DNA of 64,000 bases from Gnetum montanum (GCA_015680685.1 MNCI01009650.1:573512-637511), one strand, 5' to 3'; shown: positions 21,801-33,202, numbered from the stretch's first letter. Notes: generated from the letters alone by a model not told the origin. Numbers and translations: made by a program.

Positions 21801-22850
21801 GTCTAGATATGTAAGCTCTACCAATGGCTTTGCAATCTTAGAGAAACTCTCTATGAATTATCGGTAGTAGCCAATGTGTTCAAGGAATGACCAAACATCT
21901 TTAATAGTCTCTAGTTGGCATGTTATTCCTTGGATGATCCTTATTTTTTTTAGTCTACCACAATCCCTATCTACAAAATTTGGTGCCCAAGCACATTGCC
22001 TTCTTGGATCATGAGATGGATCTTTTGCCAATTGAGCTGTAGGTTTTTCTTTACACATCTCATTAGTACTTGCTCAAGTTAGTCCAAGGCTTGCTCAAAT
22101 GTAGCTTCATAGGTGGAAAATTCATTCATAAAGACTTCAACACCACTACTGATCTACTATTGAAAGATACTAAAGACTAAGCATTGAAATGTTATAGGGG
22201 AATTGCACAAACCAAATGGCATCTTACAATATCCAAAAGTCCCCCATGGACTCATGAATGTTATCTTGACTTGATCTTCTAGCACAATTTGGATTTGGTT
22301 ATAGCCACCATAACCATCCAAGAATCTATAATAACAATGCCTAGATATGGTGTCTAATACTTGATCTACAAATGACAAAGGAAAGTGATATTTAAATGTT
22401 ACCATATTCAATAGCCTGAAGTTGATGCAAACCTACCATTTTCCACCCTTCTTTGGTACAATTACAAGTGGGCTAACCCACTCACTATTCATGATGGGAT
22501 AGATGAACACCACCTTGAGGAGTTGTTCTATTTCCTCTTTGATGATTTGCTTCAATTTGGCATTTAACCACCTCTATAACTACCTTCTAGGCTTCATAGT
22601 TGGGTCAATGTAGATGCAATGCTAGCATATCCTTGGATCAATTCCTATTAGCTCTAGATATGACCAAGCAAAGGCTATTGACCATTTGTTCATCACCTTC
22701 AAAAAATTTTCTTTTTATTCAGGAGCAAGTTTGGCATTAATTATGATTGGTTTACCATTGTTCAAAAATGTGTCTTCCATACCAATAGGTAAAGTTTTTA
22801 GTTCTAAGGGCTCCTACTTGAAGCGATTAGGGATTTCCAATTCTCCTCAA
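21801..22850 (-). pseudogene. Reverse transcriptase of element J, truncated at 22850
   Basis: The open part 22157-22411 shows FPLSFVDQVLDTISRH, YYRFLDGYGGYNQIQ and MPFGLCNSPITFQ. The catalytic box near 22120 reads VFMNEF in place of the VFMDDF of C, so both catalytic Asp residues are changed. The N-terminal extension (22560-22850) matches 9860-10140 of C up to an ELEIPN stretch, where homology ends abruptly. Confidence 0.8.
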
Positions 22851-22859
22851 CAAGTATAC

Positions 22860-23980
22860 TTAAGTTCTAAAGTTCTTAATAAAGTTTCTCATATTAGGCT
22901 CATTAGATGGGAATTATATCTAGATAACGTTGATTTCACTACAAAGTATATAGATGGTAAGAAAAATAGTCTTGCTAATTTTTTTAACAAGAGAATACCA
23001 TCATAATATTTAAAATTTTTCTCTATTTAATTTTAATTTTCTTTTATAGATATTTTAGTTAGTGAAGGATGGACACTCTACTCCTCCAAGTTATTGAGAG
23101 CAGCTAGGGCTATGGAATCTTATATGCTTACATTAGAGCAAAAATGTATCAAATTGGCACATGAAGAGAATTTTGATGGTCTCATCAACATTATGGCTGA
23201 AAAATCTTCTTACTCTAAAGTCCAAATATGTAATTTTTTCCTTCAAATAGGAGCCTCCCCTTATGTTCATACCATTTAAATTTTGGTGAAAGAGTCTCTT
23301 ACATTCCAAACTTCTACTTCTTTGCTAATCATATTCTAAAATGGCCTTATTATCAACCAATCCCTTCCCATGTATACCAGATCAAAATAAACCAATGGCA
23401 TCCTCCTAATTAGCTTTTCTAGACCTAGTGGCATAAATCTGAACATTCCCTTGTCCATTATCCTAAATCTTACCCTAGCCATTTATATGCCAAAAAAGAT
23501 GAATACCATGAGGATTATATCTACCATGGAAATCTATAGGCCCATGGATGGCATGTCCTCAAGTATGGGAGAAATCCATCTTATTTGTTAATCTCATGCA
23601 TCACCAAGAGGATTAACTAGACAAACCCATGGGATTAGGCAATCTACCAAGACATCTACACCTGCAATGAGAGAAACATTTGAGAATGTTTCTGACAATA
23701 TGAAATCAGTCTTAAGGCCCTACAACTTAAAATGATGGATTCAAAAATAGTGCAAATTTATAATAATCAAGGATATGAAGTTTGTAGTTATCTTCTTCCT
23801 AGGCCCTAGTCTCCACCTCAAAACACATGGGGGCCTGCTGAAGATGATTACATCAAGTTTTATGGAGAATATGATTCTTCTAGAGATGCATAATTATGTC
23901 AACCACTTGTCAGCCAATAATGTAAAGTATTGAAATCTATTGTAGATCCACAATTATATTCCTTTCTACACTATGTATGA
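22860..23980 (+). pseudogene. Pararetrovirus-like coding fragment (RNase H end plus downstream frame)
   Basis: The plus-strand frame ending at 23006 carries an Arg-Trp-x-Leu-x-Leu pattern, a Tyr-x-x-Gly-Lys-x-Asn/Lys block and a terminal Ala-x-Phe/Tyr region like the end of caulimovirid reverse transcriptase/RNase H. After a short AT-rich gap a second frame (from about 23070) is Glu/Lys-rich and partly open to 23279, then degraded to about 23980; its place fits the last gene of plant pararetroviruses. The assignment rests on a short motif and on a promoter-like TATA further on. A decayed gypsy RNase H is the alternative. Confidence 0.45.
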
Positions 23981-24064
23981 GTATGGTATGAGTTGTCATC
24001 CACTATTGTTAGTATGGTATGAGTTGGATGGCACTAAGAGTGGTTGAGAGGTAGTCCCCTCTCC

Positions 24065-24072
24065 TATATAAG
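24065..24072 (+). promoter_or_regulatory. TATA box after the pararetrovirus-like frame
   Basis: CCTATATAAGCATG is followed by a leader-like stretch with repeated TTTCAAGCAT and CTCTACTTG. In plant pararetroviruses the pregenomic RNA promoter lies after the last gene, so the position fits. Confidence 0.4.
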
Positions 24073-24299
24073 CATGTATTTGTAAGACTAAGAGGCATTA
24101 GAAAAAAGATATTGGAAGAGTAGCTCATAGCACCTTTCAAGCATTTCTCTTTCAAGCATCCCTTAGTTGCTTCTCTACTTGTATCTCTAGTTCTTTGCAT
24201 TCCAATGTAAATAATATGAGCATTGAAGTTATGTTTCAAATATCTCTCTATGTTGTGACCTCATACATGATTACTATGAGCATGAGAATTATGTTTTCT

Positions 24300-24811
24300 A
24301 CAAAAATCATCATGAAAATGGCTTAGAGAGAGAAAGGACGGATCTAGGGCAAGAATTGGAGTCACATGCTAACTAAAGTCTAAGGTTCAAACCCAAATAT
24401 AATCATCTAGATGAAGTACTATGTCATACTACTACTCTAAAAATTAAAATATATTATCCAAATATTAAATAATTACTAAATATATCATACATATAATAAC
24501 CAAAGCATACCACATGTCTAATGTAGAATCACATGTGCTAATGATCCATTTAGTACCTAATAAACACCTACTCAAAACTTCAACAAAGTGGTTACTACAC
24601 ATGCTTAAACTAAAATACAAATACACCTTATAAAAGCAATTATAAGGCACATACCTTAACAATACAATTGAACCAAAAAGTACAAATCACGAGCATGAAA
24701 CCCAAGGTACAAGTTACCAACACAAAGCATAGGTTAGTCAAACAATATATCAAGAGTTTAATCCATAAGATATGTCAACTAGGAAAGGGTATCTAGAAGT
24801 AGGATATTACA
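24300..24811 (-). repeat. 3' LTR of element D (inner edge certain, outer edge not)
   Basis: On the minus strand the LTR starts TGTAATATCC at 24811, right after a purine-rich tract (24812-24838, AGGAAGATTATTGAGAGAAGG) and the end of the integrase frame. I could not fix its far end. A GTCACATGCTAACTAAAGTC stretch at 24361 recurs near 48291. Confidence 0.55.
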
Positions 24812-26012
24812 TTCTCCTTCTCTCAATAATCTTCCTCCTAGAAAATATTAGGATGAGTGGTATACAAATATTTTCCATTTCTAAAGTTACTTCTCGAGGA
24901 TCATGCCTCTCCCAAATGGCCTTAACTACATGAATAACTTTTCTCTTTAATCATCTTTTCATCATGTTCATAATTATAGTAGGTCACTTCACATAACTAA
25001 CATAAGGTTAAACATATATATTTTTTCATTCTATCATATTACTAGAATCAAAAATATACTTAGAATCAAAACATGAAATGAGATAGGAAAGTATTATGAA
25101 AGATTGACCTGATAAGAAACTTCTTCAATTCCTTTTAAAATTGAAAAGGAATCAATGTAGTGTGGTGCTGACTTCCCTCTCCTATTTAATCTCATAATGT
25201 TCATCAAAAATAAAATATTAAAAAATATTTTATCTTCAATGTTGATTCTAATTATCTTGTTCTACTATTGGAATATTTGGTAAAACTATCCAACCCTACC
25301 TATAGCTTGTCTCTAACAATCTTTGTCTATTTTATAGTTTCTTCAGAGATGTCTATGTAAGTCCTTTCTCTATCATCTATAGTATCCCAAAAAAGAGACA
25401 TATGGTAAGATTTATCATACAATACTTTCTACAATGCTACTTTCATACTAGCTTGATAACTTTTCTTGTAAGTAAATTCTACCAAAGGAAGTGCTCTATC
25501 ACAACTTTATTTGTAATTAATGCACAAGCTATGAGCATATCCTCTCTATTTAACCATCTATCATGAGATAATTGGTCAAACTAAGATTTAACTTACTACT
25601 CAGATACTTCTAAAAATACTATCAAATCTGAAATTCAACTTTGAATCTATGTTAGATATAATCTTAGTCAAAACATCATGTAGTTTGAAAATCTCTTAAA
25701 GAAATAATTGAGTAATCTCTTTAGCATTTTTTCCTACCTTTATTACTCAAAAATCAAAATACATGGTCAAAATATCAATGATCATAAGGATAAAATATTT
25801 TTCATTCTTAATACAAGGTAACACTATGATGAAATCCACACTTATGATTTTCCACTTTCATTCTAGAATAGTATGCAAATGGTGATAACCATCAAGTCTC
25901 TAATGCTCTATCTTTACTTTTTAGCATATCAAAAACTTATTCAGAAACTCATTCACATCCTTCTTTATACCAAGCCTTTAATACTAATTAATGATGTTTT
26001 GGTATATCATAT
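24812..26012 (-). pseudogene. Integrase of element D with chromodomain-like C-terminus
   Basis: Minus-strand homology begins inside the zinc finger with KKDVNEFLNKFLICKKVKIEH, then KWKIISVDFI (first catalytic Asp, near 25840) and a core with many stops. The C-terminal part shows GEVSYQV-like and FHVLIL blocks (25020-25120), then IHVVKAIWERHDPREVTLEM (near 24900). The last matches the VLWRNHDVEEATWE pattern of the Tekay/Del chromovirus integrase end. The frame finishes in purine-rich RRKIIERRRM just before the 3' LTR. Confidence 0.7.
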
Positions 26013-26196
26013 TGTAACAACCCATAGTTTTATACATCCTTGGTATGTATGTTTTTTATTTAAAAAATGTCATGGTTATACTTGTATATTTATGTATTTG
26101 GCTAGTTCAATATATTTTATGCATTACGTTGATGATGTTAATGATGATCCTTGGGATTTTTCAAATTCTTAGTTAATGTTATGTAATCCTTAATAT

Positions 26197-26233
26197 TATA
26201 TATATGCATGCATGCATGTATGTATGTATGTAT
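26197..26233 (+). repeat. TATA / TGCA / TGTA microsatellite
   Basis: Alternating TATATA, three GCAT steps and four TGTA steps in one run; a simple-sequence tract within the E segment. Confidence 0.95.
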
Positions 26234-27379
26234 TATCTTTTATTATCATCTAGCAAGTGTGCACTAATCTTGTTGTTAAGTATGGTAGGATCTCAAGAGA
26301 TTTGCTTGTGAGCATGGGATGGCTATAAGTAATGGTTTGTTTAATTAATATTAATAATTTATTCTAAGTGTGCATGGTATAAAAAATAGACAGGTGATTG
26401 ATGATTCACTCTGTCCACATGTGTGTCTTAAATATTAATTATATTTAGTTTTATTTTATTTTATTTTATTTCTTAAGATATTTTAGACTACATTTTAGTA
26501 CTGTAAGATTTAATGGTATTTTATTTTTGATGATTTTGGTATGGGAGTTCTTGAGTGGAAGAAAAAGTTATGGTAAAGACAGAAAAGAATTCTAGTAATT
26601 GTTTTTTTTTTTTTTTTTTACTTTTGTGGAAGTTTGAGCAATTGGTGTTTTTCTTCCATTCCATGGTTTCCAATCAATCTTCATTAAAACTCCCATGGCT
26701 TAATTATTCCACACACTTTGATGATCTAGAAGTATGCTAGGAGATTGAAGCTTTTTAGATTTGGCTGTGCATATTTCTTGAATCTTTTAGCTTGCCTTTC
26801 TCTATTTGCATTTTTCTTCATTTGAATTAAGAGGTGAGCTATTGTGGCTTTTTTCCCATTTATAGTTATAAGTTTTGTGCACATCTATGGGATGGGTTTT
26901 GTTTATTTTTTTTTCCATGACTTTAAAAATATTTTTGGATTGATGGGTTTTTTTTTTTTGAATAGATAGAATTATATTTGGTGAATTTTGCATGATTAAT
27001 TCTTAGTTAATTGTATTGTTGTTTCTACTTATTTTGGAACTAGGATTTCTAGAGATTTTTGTTAGAAGAGATAGAGCATAGAAAAATGCCTATATATCTT
27101 ACATTCATTTAATTTAGGATTATTTCTATAGGTTTATGGAATCATCCTAAAAATTTATACATTTTCAAAAAAGAATTATTCAAAAAGACAAAGTATATTT
27201 TGAGTTATAAATTATTCTTTCCAACATATCCAAAATCATAGGAATTTCTATGATGTAGATTGATGAGGCTATATCTAGATCTTGGCTAAGGTTAAAACTA
27301 TAAAAAGTTATCTAAATATATTCTTGTACATTACCTTTCATGTCCCATTGGAAGAAATTAAAAATGTTGTTTTTTAATA

Positions 27380-27734
27380 AAGTTATGAGTTTTGTTCTAC
27401 GCTATTCATAATTTTATTGTTTCTAATAATGTGTAATATGAACTATATATATCCTAGATCTTATTAGATAATTATCTAAAAATTTACCTGTAGATATATA
27501 CTCTAATATCATCCCAACCATTCTAAAATCATAGAAAAATATTTTTCCCATAACAAAGTTATGATTTTTCTTTCTATATTGTCCATAATTTTACTATTTC
27601 TTATTTTGCCTAATTAAAATTCCATATCTCCTACATTGTATCAAATAATTCTCTAAATATGTACTTGCTAATATTTTACTCTTTTATCTTTCAAACTAAT
27701 CTAGAATCACTAAAAATAATTTTTTCATCATAGA
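27380..27734. repeat. 177-bp tandem repeat units left of B
   Basis: Units start at AAGTTATG (27380 and 27556) and share TATCCATAATTTTACTATTTC, CCATATCTCCTACATT and TAGAATCACTAAAAATA-type text. Spacing is 176 and 177 bp. A further, more diverged unit may precede 27380. Confidence 0.85.
27730..27734. repeat. Target-site duplication ATAGA, left copy of B
   Basis: ATAGA directly precedes the TGATGAGAGC start of B and is repeated at 32289-32293. This fixes both ends of B to the base. Confidence 0.95.
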
Positions 27735-28594
27735 TGATGAGAGCAGTTACTCTAGCTGTTACTCTAGTAGTTACTCTAATTATTAGAGTGGTTACTCTAG
27801 CGATTACTCTACTAGTTATTCTAATTATTAGAGTGGTTACTCTAGCAGTTACTTTAGGAGTTATTCTAATTATTAGAGCAGTTACTCTAATTATTAGAGT
27901 AGTTACTCCCAAGCCTATAAATACAATGCCTAAGTGCACAATTGGAAGTAAGTCTTTTAGCAGTCAAGTAGCAAAAATCTTGTAGTTTGTTTGAAAGTTA
28001 GAGTATTTTCCAGGTGCCCATAGCAGGAGGTCTAAGTGTGGACAAATATTTATTCAAGCATTGTGTACCTGAGCACACCTTGTGTATAGCAATAAAGATG
28101 AGCTCTTCGATTCATCCTTGTAGCACTTGAGATTTGTTTCCTTATGCATTTATTTTATTTTATTTTCTTATGAATTTATTTTATTTTATGCACTTTACAT
28201 TTATGTTATTAGCATAGCAATTCATTTTGATCAATTAATAAAATCATTAAATTACATAAGCATGACCACTTTGAGGTTGCATGTAATGCTTGGTACCCAT
28301 TAACGATTAGCGTTTGGTAATCCTAACTGTGTTGCACTAGTTTAGGATGTGTACAGCAAGTGGGAACAGATGCTGGTGTTAGGATTATTTAGAACTTAGT
28401 TAATGAGTAGTTAAGTTAAATTAGTCACTTAGTTACCTCTCTCCTTCCCTACTAGCACAGGACATAAAAACATAAAAGTTATAAAAATCATATGCCTCAA
28501 GCTTACTTAACCATACAATCGTGACATACAAGTAAGTTTGGGAAGATAATAATCAACCAACCTGTCCTTATTCCACAAAGGTGCATAGGCACTT
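27735..28594 (+). repeat. 5' LTR of element B (3' end missing)
   Basis: Aligns with the 3' LTR of B through the U3 array, TATAAATA (27916-27923) and most of U5. It then breaks at a GCATAGGCACTT stretch, one base before the N, where A and the 3' LTR continue about 90 bp to TCATCA. After the N the sequence resumes in the leader beyond the primer site (compare GTGCTAACTAGGACATAGG in A). Confidence 0.85.
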
Positions 28595-28704
28595 NTTTAT
28601 GCGCTAACTAGAACATAGGAAATCATTCACATCATTGAAATGAACCCTTAGGGTTGGTTGAGAAAATAATAAACAAGAATACATTGCACACTAAATAGAC
28701 AAGT

Positions 28705-30571
28705 ATGTCTCCTTCTTCATACAAAAGTGCCTCACCACCTAGGTCTGAAACAAGAAACAATCAGCGATGTAATACACATGATGTTGATCCACCAATTCCT
28801 CAATAAGTTTGAGTGGTATATATTCATCTCGATGATTATATACTAGACTTCACCTTTATCCTCCATGAAGATGAACAACTTAAAGGGTATGAGTATTAGA
28901 ACCTTCATTCCACTATTCATAATCCAGGTTCTAATACCCATGGGCACAAAGGGTATGAAAAAGGGACATGAACTCATGATAAAGATGGACATTCTAATCG
29001 CAATCGCAATCAGGGTCGAGACCGCAGAAGAGAAGGTAGCAGATACCATCATGGTGACAGTTCTCCTTCTTCTTCACCTTCATCATCTCCTTCACCCTTT
29101 GCTTCAATATCCAAACATGGTCATAAAGAGAAACACCATGGGGATAAAGGTAGGAAAAATGAAAGTCATAGACAAAATGGCCAAGAAAGGGAACGAGGGC
29201 ACTCTAGAGAGTACCAACATAGAAGAAGGGAGAGTAGGGAACAATGTAGGAATCATAAACACCATGGATGAGATGATCACAGTGAACCCCTACTCACTAC
29301 TCAAAGTATGTTAGACATAACTAAGGCTATTAAAATTTCAACAAGGCACCAAAATGATAGTAGGATCAAGAGATTAGATATGAACAATATCTCATGATTT
29401 GAAGGGGGATACAATGCTGATCCTTAGAATCATTTACAAGCATTCCATGATGCGTGTGCCTTACAAAACATAGATAATGAATGGAAAAAACTTAAGTTGT
29501 TCCCGTAGACACTAGTTAAAGAAGAAAAAAGTTGGTACCAGTTGTTAGAATTAGAATCTATTTGTTGATGGAGTACTATGCTAGAATTATTCAATGATAA
29601 GTACCAAACGTACTCCTAAGTGTCTAACTTGTGAAAGCAAATCCAAGGCTAGAAACAAGGAGGACATGAACCCTTGGATGCTGCCATGGGATGATACTAT
29701 GCACTATTACATTATTTTCCTAGCCATGATTATTTGCAAAGGGATCAACTGCACCATCTCATGGATGGGCTTAGGCATGAAATGAGAAGAACCCTTGGAA
29801 CTTATGCCTAAGGGAGACTATCCGAGCTTAGGTCCCATCAAATTCAAAGACTATTGGAGCAAGCTGCTAAGGAAGAAGGTGAGCTATAGAAGATAGAAAG
29901 TGTGGAAGAGTATAACTAATATCCTTCCCTTTGGAAGAGGGGAGTAAGATTTTGTGAGGATGAAGAAGAGTCACCACTTGAAGATATGGTGAATAGGAAA
30001 ACTTTTCCTATCAAAAAGATGACATCAAGATTTTTGACAAAGGTAGATCAAATGTGTGATTCCCTAGACAATAGATTTCAAACTGTTCTTAAAATAGTAG
30101 AGGAGTCTAGAGAGCAAGGTAGTGAGAAAATATAAAAGAAAGAGGCTGAACATGCACGTAGCAAGGGTAAGGGTAATCTTGCCATCATTGAAGATGTTGT
30201 GGATTTAGAAATAGACAATGATAGTGGATGTAAAATATGTCAATATGACCATCCTAAGGGATGTTTCCCTATAATCTCACATCTATAGGAGTCTGAGATG
30301 TATGAACTCAACCCATAATTAAACAAAAGGCAAACATCCCAAAGGTTACCTTATCCTGAAGGTAACCCAAGGCAGTTCTACCAACCCTTAACATATTATC
30401 CCAGTGGAAATCCACCACAACCGACTAAGCAATATCAATAGTGGCAGCATGTAGAATCATGGGGAATGCCACCACCAAGGCAACAGTATCCTTACCGACA
30501 ACCTGACCCATATGGATATTATGTGCAGCAACCAATCTCTCCACATGACTCTACTGGTCATGTCACTTCTT
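28705..30571 (+). pseudogene. gag of element B (stops, C-terminus deleted)
   Basis: Starts MSPSSYKSASPPRS. The capsid-like core (29320-29890) has RIKRLDMNNIS, the HLQAFHDACALQNIDNEW and STMLELFNDKYQTYS blocks and HHLMDGLRHEMRRTLGTY. A charged stretch follows, then C-x2-C-x3-H-x3-C in the CKICQYDHPKGCFP segment near 30235, and a Pro/Gln/Tyr-rich tail QQYPYRQPDPYGYYVQQP. Homology to Gag of C and F stops at a GHVTSF stretch (about 30571), where the pol deletion begins. Stops in the core are mostly at Gln or Trp positions. Confidence 0.8.
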
Positions 30572-30736
30572 TTTGGTGCAACTGTCAAGTTCTTTTCCTT
30601 AAAAATTTCCTACAATCAATCATCTCTTATTTCATCCCCATCCATGACATCCATTTTATTGGCATTGTCGTTGTTATTTTTTTTCATCTTTCTTGTTCCT
30701 CATATTTTTCCATCTTATAGCTACCGGAGGTTCACT

Positions 30737-30752
30737 CTTAGTTGTGGGGGCC
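30737..30752 (+). promoter_or_regulatory. G-tract of element B, same as in J
   Basis: CTTAGTTGTGGGGGCC is identical over 16 bases to the J tract (18096-18111) and has a similar ACCGGAGGTT lead-in, although B and J are otherwise strongly diverged here. It lies 200 bp before the ATG of the 3' gene remnant. Confidence 0.55.
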
Positions 30753-30950
30753 CTAGCACAAATTTTTCAGTTTTCTCCATTTTACTATTTTCCTAACCCC
30801 TCCACCTTGGATAGTCACCTATGATAAATCTTTGAACCAATTTCTACCATAACCACAACTTAGCTAATGCACTTCATATTGAGGCAAGGTATCAACTACA
30901 TTATGGTTTTATCTATCCTTTCTCATTTGTGACTGTGTTGTGTGTGTAGA

Positions 30951-31080
30951 TGGAAATCATACAAACAATGGAATAGGCTTAGAGGAAGCACTCAGGATGG
31001 ACTAGAACTAGAGCATTTATGAAAGGAGTAAGTTTGGTGGCATGGCTATGGATAAACAACGAAAAGCTCAATCTTAGCAT
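30951..31080 (+). pseudogene. Remnant of the 3' gene in element B
   Basis: After a GTGTGTGTAG acceptor-like stretch an ATG opens a Lys/Arg-rich frame, with RKHSGWTRTRAFMKG, that resembles the basic N-terminus of the Z and J 3' proteins in place and composition only. It is broken by stops within a few codons and nearly all of the gene is gone before the polypurine tract. Confidence 0.3.
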
Positions 31081-31320
31081 TGGCAGTAACACACTTCATT
31101 TTCTTTCTCTCTCTTTCTCTACAAGCTCCCAAACAAAGGCTTGGATGTCATTTATGTACGAGTGTTCGCCACAATGGTCATGAACACTAATGTTGTAATA
31201 TGCTTATTGATCCATTCATTAGGCATGCTGAGTCTATCATCCCATTCCATTGTCAGTTGTCACTTAGTCAATAATCCCATACCTTCCCAATATTTTGTAA
31301 GAAACTTAAGGATGACTTTT

Positions 31321-31338
31321 CATTCAGTCATGGGGGTA
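31321..31338 (+). promoter_or_regulatory. 3' polypurine tract of element B
   Basis: CATTCAGTCATGGGGGTA abuts the 3' LTR and is identical to the tract of J at 14718-14735. Confidence 0.85.
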
Positions 31339-32288
31339 TGATGAGAGTGGTTATTCTAGTAGTTATTCTAATTATTAGAGCAATTACTCTAGTGGTTACT
31401 CTAGCAGTTACTCTAGTAGTTATTCTAATTATAAGAGTGGTTACTCTAGTGGTTACTTTAGTAGTTATTCTAATTATTAGAGTGGTTACTCTAATTATTA
31501 GAGTAGTTGCTCCCAATCCTATAAATACAGTGCCCAGGCACACAATTGGAAGGAAGTCTTTTAGCAGTTAAGTAACGAAACTCTTGTAGTTTGTTTGAAA
31601 GTTAGAGTATTTTCCAAGTGCCTGTAGCAGGAGGTCTAAGTATAGATGGATCTTTATTTGAGCATTATGTACCTAAGCACACCTTGTGTATGGAAATAAA
31701 GATAAGCTCTTCAATTCATCCTTGCAATACTTGAGATTTATTTTTTACGCATTTCTTTTATTTTATTTTCTTATGCATTTATTTTATTTTATTTTATTTT
31801 ATGCACTTTACATTTCTATTATTAGCACAACAATTCATTTTGATCAATTAAGAAAATTGTTAAATCACACAAGCACGACCACTTTGAGCATGCGTGTAAC
31901 GCTTGGTAACCCAGTAACGATTAGTGTTTGGTAATCCCAGCAGTGTTGCATCGGTTCAAGATGTGTATGACAAGTGGGAATAGATGCGAGTGTTAGGATT
32001 AGTTACAAATTAGTTAATGAGAAGTTAAGTTAAATTAGTCACTTAGTTACCTCACTCCTTCCCTACTAGCATAGCACATAAAAACATAAAAGCTATAAAA
32101 ATCATATGCCTCAAGCTTACTTAACCATACAATCATGACATACAGGTAAGCTTGGAAAGACAATGATCAACCAACCCATCCTTGTTCCACAAGGGCACAT
32201 AAGAACTTAGTCCTTGGAATTCAACCAGATCACGCATAAAATGCTTGTATTCATATGGTTAAGCATAGGGATACCTCTTCGCTCATCA
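31339..32288 (+). repeat. 3' LTR of element B (950 bp)
   Basis: Begins TGATGAGAGTGG, ends TTCGCTCATCA, followed by ATAGA. U3 (31339-31518) is an array of ACTCTAATTATTAGAGT-type palindromes before a TATAAATA box (about 31521). U5 contains TTTTATTTTA runs and the TGGTAACCCAGTAACG segment shared with A. Confidence 0.95.
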
Positions 32289-32640
32289 ATAGAGCTACGA
32301 TTTTTATTTCTATATTATCCATAATTTTACTCATTTTTTATGGTGCCTAATAAAAGCCTCATATCTCCTACATTACATTAGATAATCCTCTAAAACATTA
32401 CCTTCAATATTTTGCTCTTTTATCTTTCTAACCATTCTAAAATCACTGAGAAATAGTTTTCCATCATAGAGTTATTGTTTTTCTTTCTACGTTATCCATA
32501 ATTTTACTATTTCTGATGGTGCCTAATAAAAATCCCATATCCTTTAACACATTACTTGTAAATATGCTACTCCTTTATATTTTAAATCATTATTAAAATT
32601 ACTAAAAAATTTTCTTACATCATGAAGTTATAATCTTTTA
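32289..32640. repeat. 177-bp tandem repeat units right of B, with the right ATAGA copy
   Basis: The first five bases duplicate 27730-27734. Units start near 32292, 32469 and 32624 and continue the array interrupted by B, with the same TTATCCATAATTTTAC and CCCATATC text. The last unit is shorter and fades into unique AT-rich DNA. Confidence 0.85.
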
Positions 32641-33196
32641 TCAACTACTTTTTTCCATTTTTGTTCAACTTGATTCTCTAAGCCTAAATTCATGGTTATA
32701 TAACTTTTTATTTCTAATAAATGCTTTCATAAATTTATAACATAGGATAGGTATAGGTGTTTTTTTTCTTTTTTGTACGGATCTAGAATCATTATAAAAT
32801 TTATAAGGATGATAGAGCTATAATACGTTTATCTACTATTATATGTTTAGGTGATGATCCAACTCTAGATTTGATTTTTGGTTTAATAAAGTCCTAATTT
32901 ACCTTCCTTGGTAAAGTGATTAATTCCTAGTTTGAGCATTAATTGATATACGATTATTAGATATTGGATCTTTTCATTATTACAGCTTTATCAATTCATT
33001 TAGAGGTTATGGATAAGGATTCCTTTACTTGGATTAGTTGACATGTAACATCCTTGTTCCCAAATGGCATTGTTGCATAACAAAGATGGTGCCTCTTCAT
33101 AATAAGTGTTATCATTATCATAACAAGACCTAAAAGGGTACATTGTAATAATGGACATGTCTCTTGAGGTGACCTTTGGGGCTTTGACCTAAGGCA

Positions 33197-33202
33197 TATA
33201 TA
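33197..33202 (+). promoter_or_regulatory. TATA box of the E LTR (inferred)
   Basis: GGCATATATACCCAGG, about 395 bp before the LTR-like end at 33592, with AATAAA in between. It supports plus orientation of E. Confidence 0.4.

Larger units (their letters stand above)
14266..22850 (-). mobile_element. Element J: Athila-like retrotransposon with an extra 3' gene, 5' end lost
   Basis: Read on the minus strand from 22850 down: reverse transcriptase, RNase H, integrase, G-tract, spacer, stem-loop, internal U3-like TATA segment, 3' coiled-coil gene, polypurine tract and 3' LTR (continuing at 5403-5837 beyond C). Protease, gag, primer site and 5' LTR are missing because pol stops abruptly at about 22850 against a pararetrovirus-like fragment in the other orientation. 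J gives the clearest full view of the region between integrase and 3' LTR in this family. Confidence 0.8.
27735..32288 (+). mobile_element. Element B: pol-less Athila-like retrotransposon (4554 bp)
   Basis: Both LTR outer ends (TGATGAG at 27735, CTCATCA at 32288) and a perfect ATAGA duplication are present. Between them lie gag, a short junction near 30571, the G-tract and leader normally found before the 3' gene, a remnant of that gene, and the 3' polypurine tract. Protease, reverse transcriptase, RNase H and integrase are all absent. The 5' LTR has lost its last bases and the primer site at the N (28595), so this copy could no longer be copied by reverse transcription. Confidence 0.9.

Noticed and set aside
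27691-27985. Overlapping open frames on both strands with Val-Thr-Leu-Ile-Ile-Arg repeats (also at 31328-31571)
   Set aside because: They are translations of the palindromic U3 repeats of element B, not genes.
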